A DNA stretch of 43,806 bases from Perkinsus chesapeaki. Its lineage: Eukaryota > Perkinsozoa > Perkinsida > Perkinsidae. The notes under the pieces were generated by a model. The model was not told the origin of the DNA. It saw only the letters and a list, made by a program, of their open reading frames with translations, and ran no database searches. The position numbers and the translations under genes are program-made. Each line of letters opens with the position of its first letter. Positions within the stretch are counted from its first letter, which is position 1. The DNA is taken from contig JAAPAO010000278.1 of NCBI GenBank assembly GCA_013115145.1, forward strand, positions 1 to 43,806, given 5' to 3'. Shown here piece after piece: positions 42,852 through 43,806 of this stretch.

Positions 42852-43806
42852 ATGCTGAACTTGTTGAATATCTTGCTACTTCCGATACTTAGTATCAGAG
42901 TATCCAGTCTGGAGGTCGCGACCCAGAATTGGTCCTGTCCAGGACAAACGCACACTCTATGCATAGCAGTTGATCCGTATTATCTACAGAATCAACCGTT
43001 TAGAGATCCACAGCTACCGCTACTCACCACACACCTTGCGTAAGCAGCTGCAAATTGTACCCTACAATATTGCGCACATAAAACTCCTGCTTTCCTAAGG
43101 TGTACTCGCAACCACACGTCGACGTTTGAGCTTCCATTCGATCCACACCCGGAAGGAACGGATAGCTCGACCCAGGTGGTGGTGAGATGGCTAACCCATC
43201 TACTGGTAGCATCGAATATGTCCTGCGATTGGACCTATATCATACCTAAAGAGTCTTATGTCAACGTGGATGCATTACACCAGCGATTGGGTTTATTTGA
43301 TTCTGAGTTAGTCTGGATGTTTGGCAGAATGGTCGGTCGGCTATCACTAGTTCACGCGTATGTTCGAACAGGGGCTTCCTCCAGGCATATCTATGGTATC
43401 AGGTTCTACAATGGCCGCCGAGTAAAATCACCAATCCTGAGGTCCGGCGTAATCGTTTCCAAAGGAGCCATGTCCGTACTTGAAGACTCTCATCCATCGG
43501 GACAAGTAGAGCCATTTTGGTCCATTGCTTCACAATTTGCAACAGATCGACGTTGGTTTGGCGGAAGCGTGGGTCGTTAGAAGTCGCCAGGAGATACCGG
43601 ATGGACAAGATCAAACGAGCAGTGTTGACGGTGTACGATAGCATCATCCAGATCCCATTTCACATTGGGCACTCCATCAGATGGAGTCCATCTCAGGTTG
43701 GATACCGAGAAGAAGACTACGCGTTCGCGATGTATCTCGTGGCATCGACTAGCTTCCAGCTGCAATTGTCGAATTTCGGCTCCTACAGACAGCACTTTCT
43801 CATTGC
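42852..43806 (+). CDS. Fringe/GT31-like glycosyltransferase, partial at window end
   Basis: The ATG at 42852 opens a hydrophobic leader (MLNLLNILLLPILSIRVSS), exon 1 ending THLA at 43039. After an intron (43040-43099) exon 2 (43100-43555) keeps frame: CTRNHTSTFELPFDPHPEG, VVRWLTHLLVASNMSCDW, TYIIPKESYVNVDALHQRLG, WMFGRMVGRL, then SGVIVSKGAMSVLED. A 35-nt intron (43556-43590) leads to RYRMDKIKRAVLTVYDSIIQ, which runs off the window. The order DW(T/Y)..xxSYVNVDAL, then a beta strand and SGV(I/A)xSxxA...L, matches Fringe and related GT31 enzymes of the secretory pathway. In that family the position before SYVN normally holds the metal-binding DDD; here it reads PKE, so catalysis is doubtful or the assignment is wrong. 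Confidence 0.6.

Noticed and set aside
43577-43795. Minus-strand frame (72 codons) and a second at 43399-43647
   Set aside because: The plus strand here continues the Fringe-like gene in phase after a 35-nt intron, so these are shadows.
1-43806. Spliced-leader gene, rRNA, intact transposase or reverse transcriptase
   Set aside because: None of these was recognised on either strand; a leader-like CCGTAGCCATTTTGGC sequence was looked for and not seen.

Overview
The window is nuclear DNA of a intron-rich protist. The densely packed genes on both strands, GT-AG introns mostly 35-60 nt long, eukaryotic tRNAs with internal promoter boxes, a plant-type 3-ketoacyl-CoA synthase, Fe/Mn-superoxide dismutase, MORN and RRM proteins and many small secreted proteins with no recognisable family all fit an alveolate of the Perkinsus type. 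That taxon is inferred from gene style and was not confirmed by any search. Because introns are so frequent, each protein was rebuilt here by joining short open segments at splice sites. Exon limits are therefore predictions; they are best where the family's motif order could be followed.

Layout. 1-130 is homopolymer junk at a sequence end and 130-1350 is featureless. 1359-3712 (minus) holds a small acidic protein and a phosphonoacetate hydrolase of bacterial type cut by about ten introns. 4141-5165 (minus) has exons of an unassigned, probably membrane-anchored protein. 5171-7500 has three tRNA genes (Thr-TGT, Thr-AGT, Ala-AGC) around a minus-strand MORN-repeat gene; the second tRNA lies antisense inside an intron of that gene. 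8033-16357 (minus) is one or two very large genes: helical exons, then a WD40-like propeller at the C-terminus. 15500-17520 contains unresolved minus-strand exons.

17723-19296 (plus) is an unidentified secreted protein with at least ten exons. 20151-21434 (minus) is a glutathione S-transferase with a CPYAQR active site. 21694-23866 (minus) has exons of two unassigned proteins, one rich in Gly/Ala hydrophobic segments. 24032-25839 (plus) is a MATE transporter and 26380-27728 (plus) an Fe/Mn superoxide dismutase with an N-terminal signal sequence. 27899-29908 and 33368-35424 (both minus) are paralogous three-RRM RNA-binding protein genes that share a nearly identical block of about 550 bp. Between them, 30735-31769 and 32110-33240 (minus) are a second pair of paralogues, secreted and without a known family.

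35931-37405 (plus) is a 3-ketoacyl-CoA synthase. Then come tRNA-Pro(TGG) (38078-38149), a coiled-coil protein (38232-39845), a single-exon secreted protein (40935-41762, minus), a perfect 64-bp palindrome (42157-42220), and a GT31/Fringe-like glycosyltransferase (42852 onward) cut by the window edge.

This is not an operon-like functional cluster. Themes that recur are redox defence (GST, SOD), lipid elongation, export (MATE, several signal peptides) and local duplication (RRM pair, secreted pair). The most unusual items are the palindrome, the gene-conversion-like RRM block, the intron-riddled phosphonoacetate hydrolase and the tRNA nested in the MORN gene.
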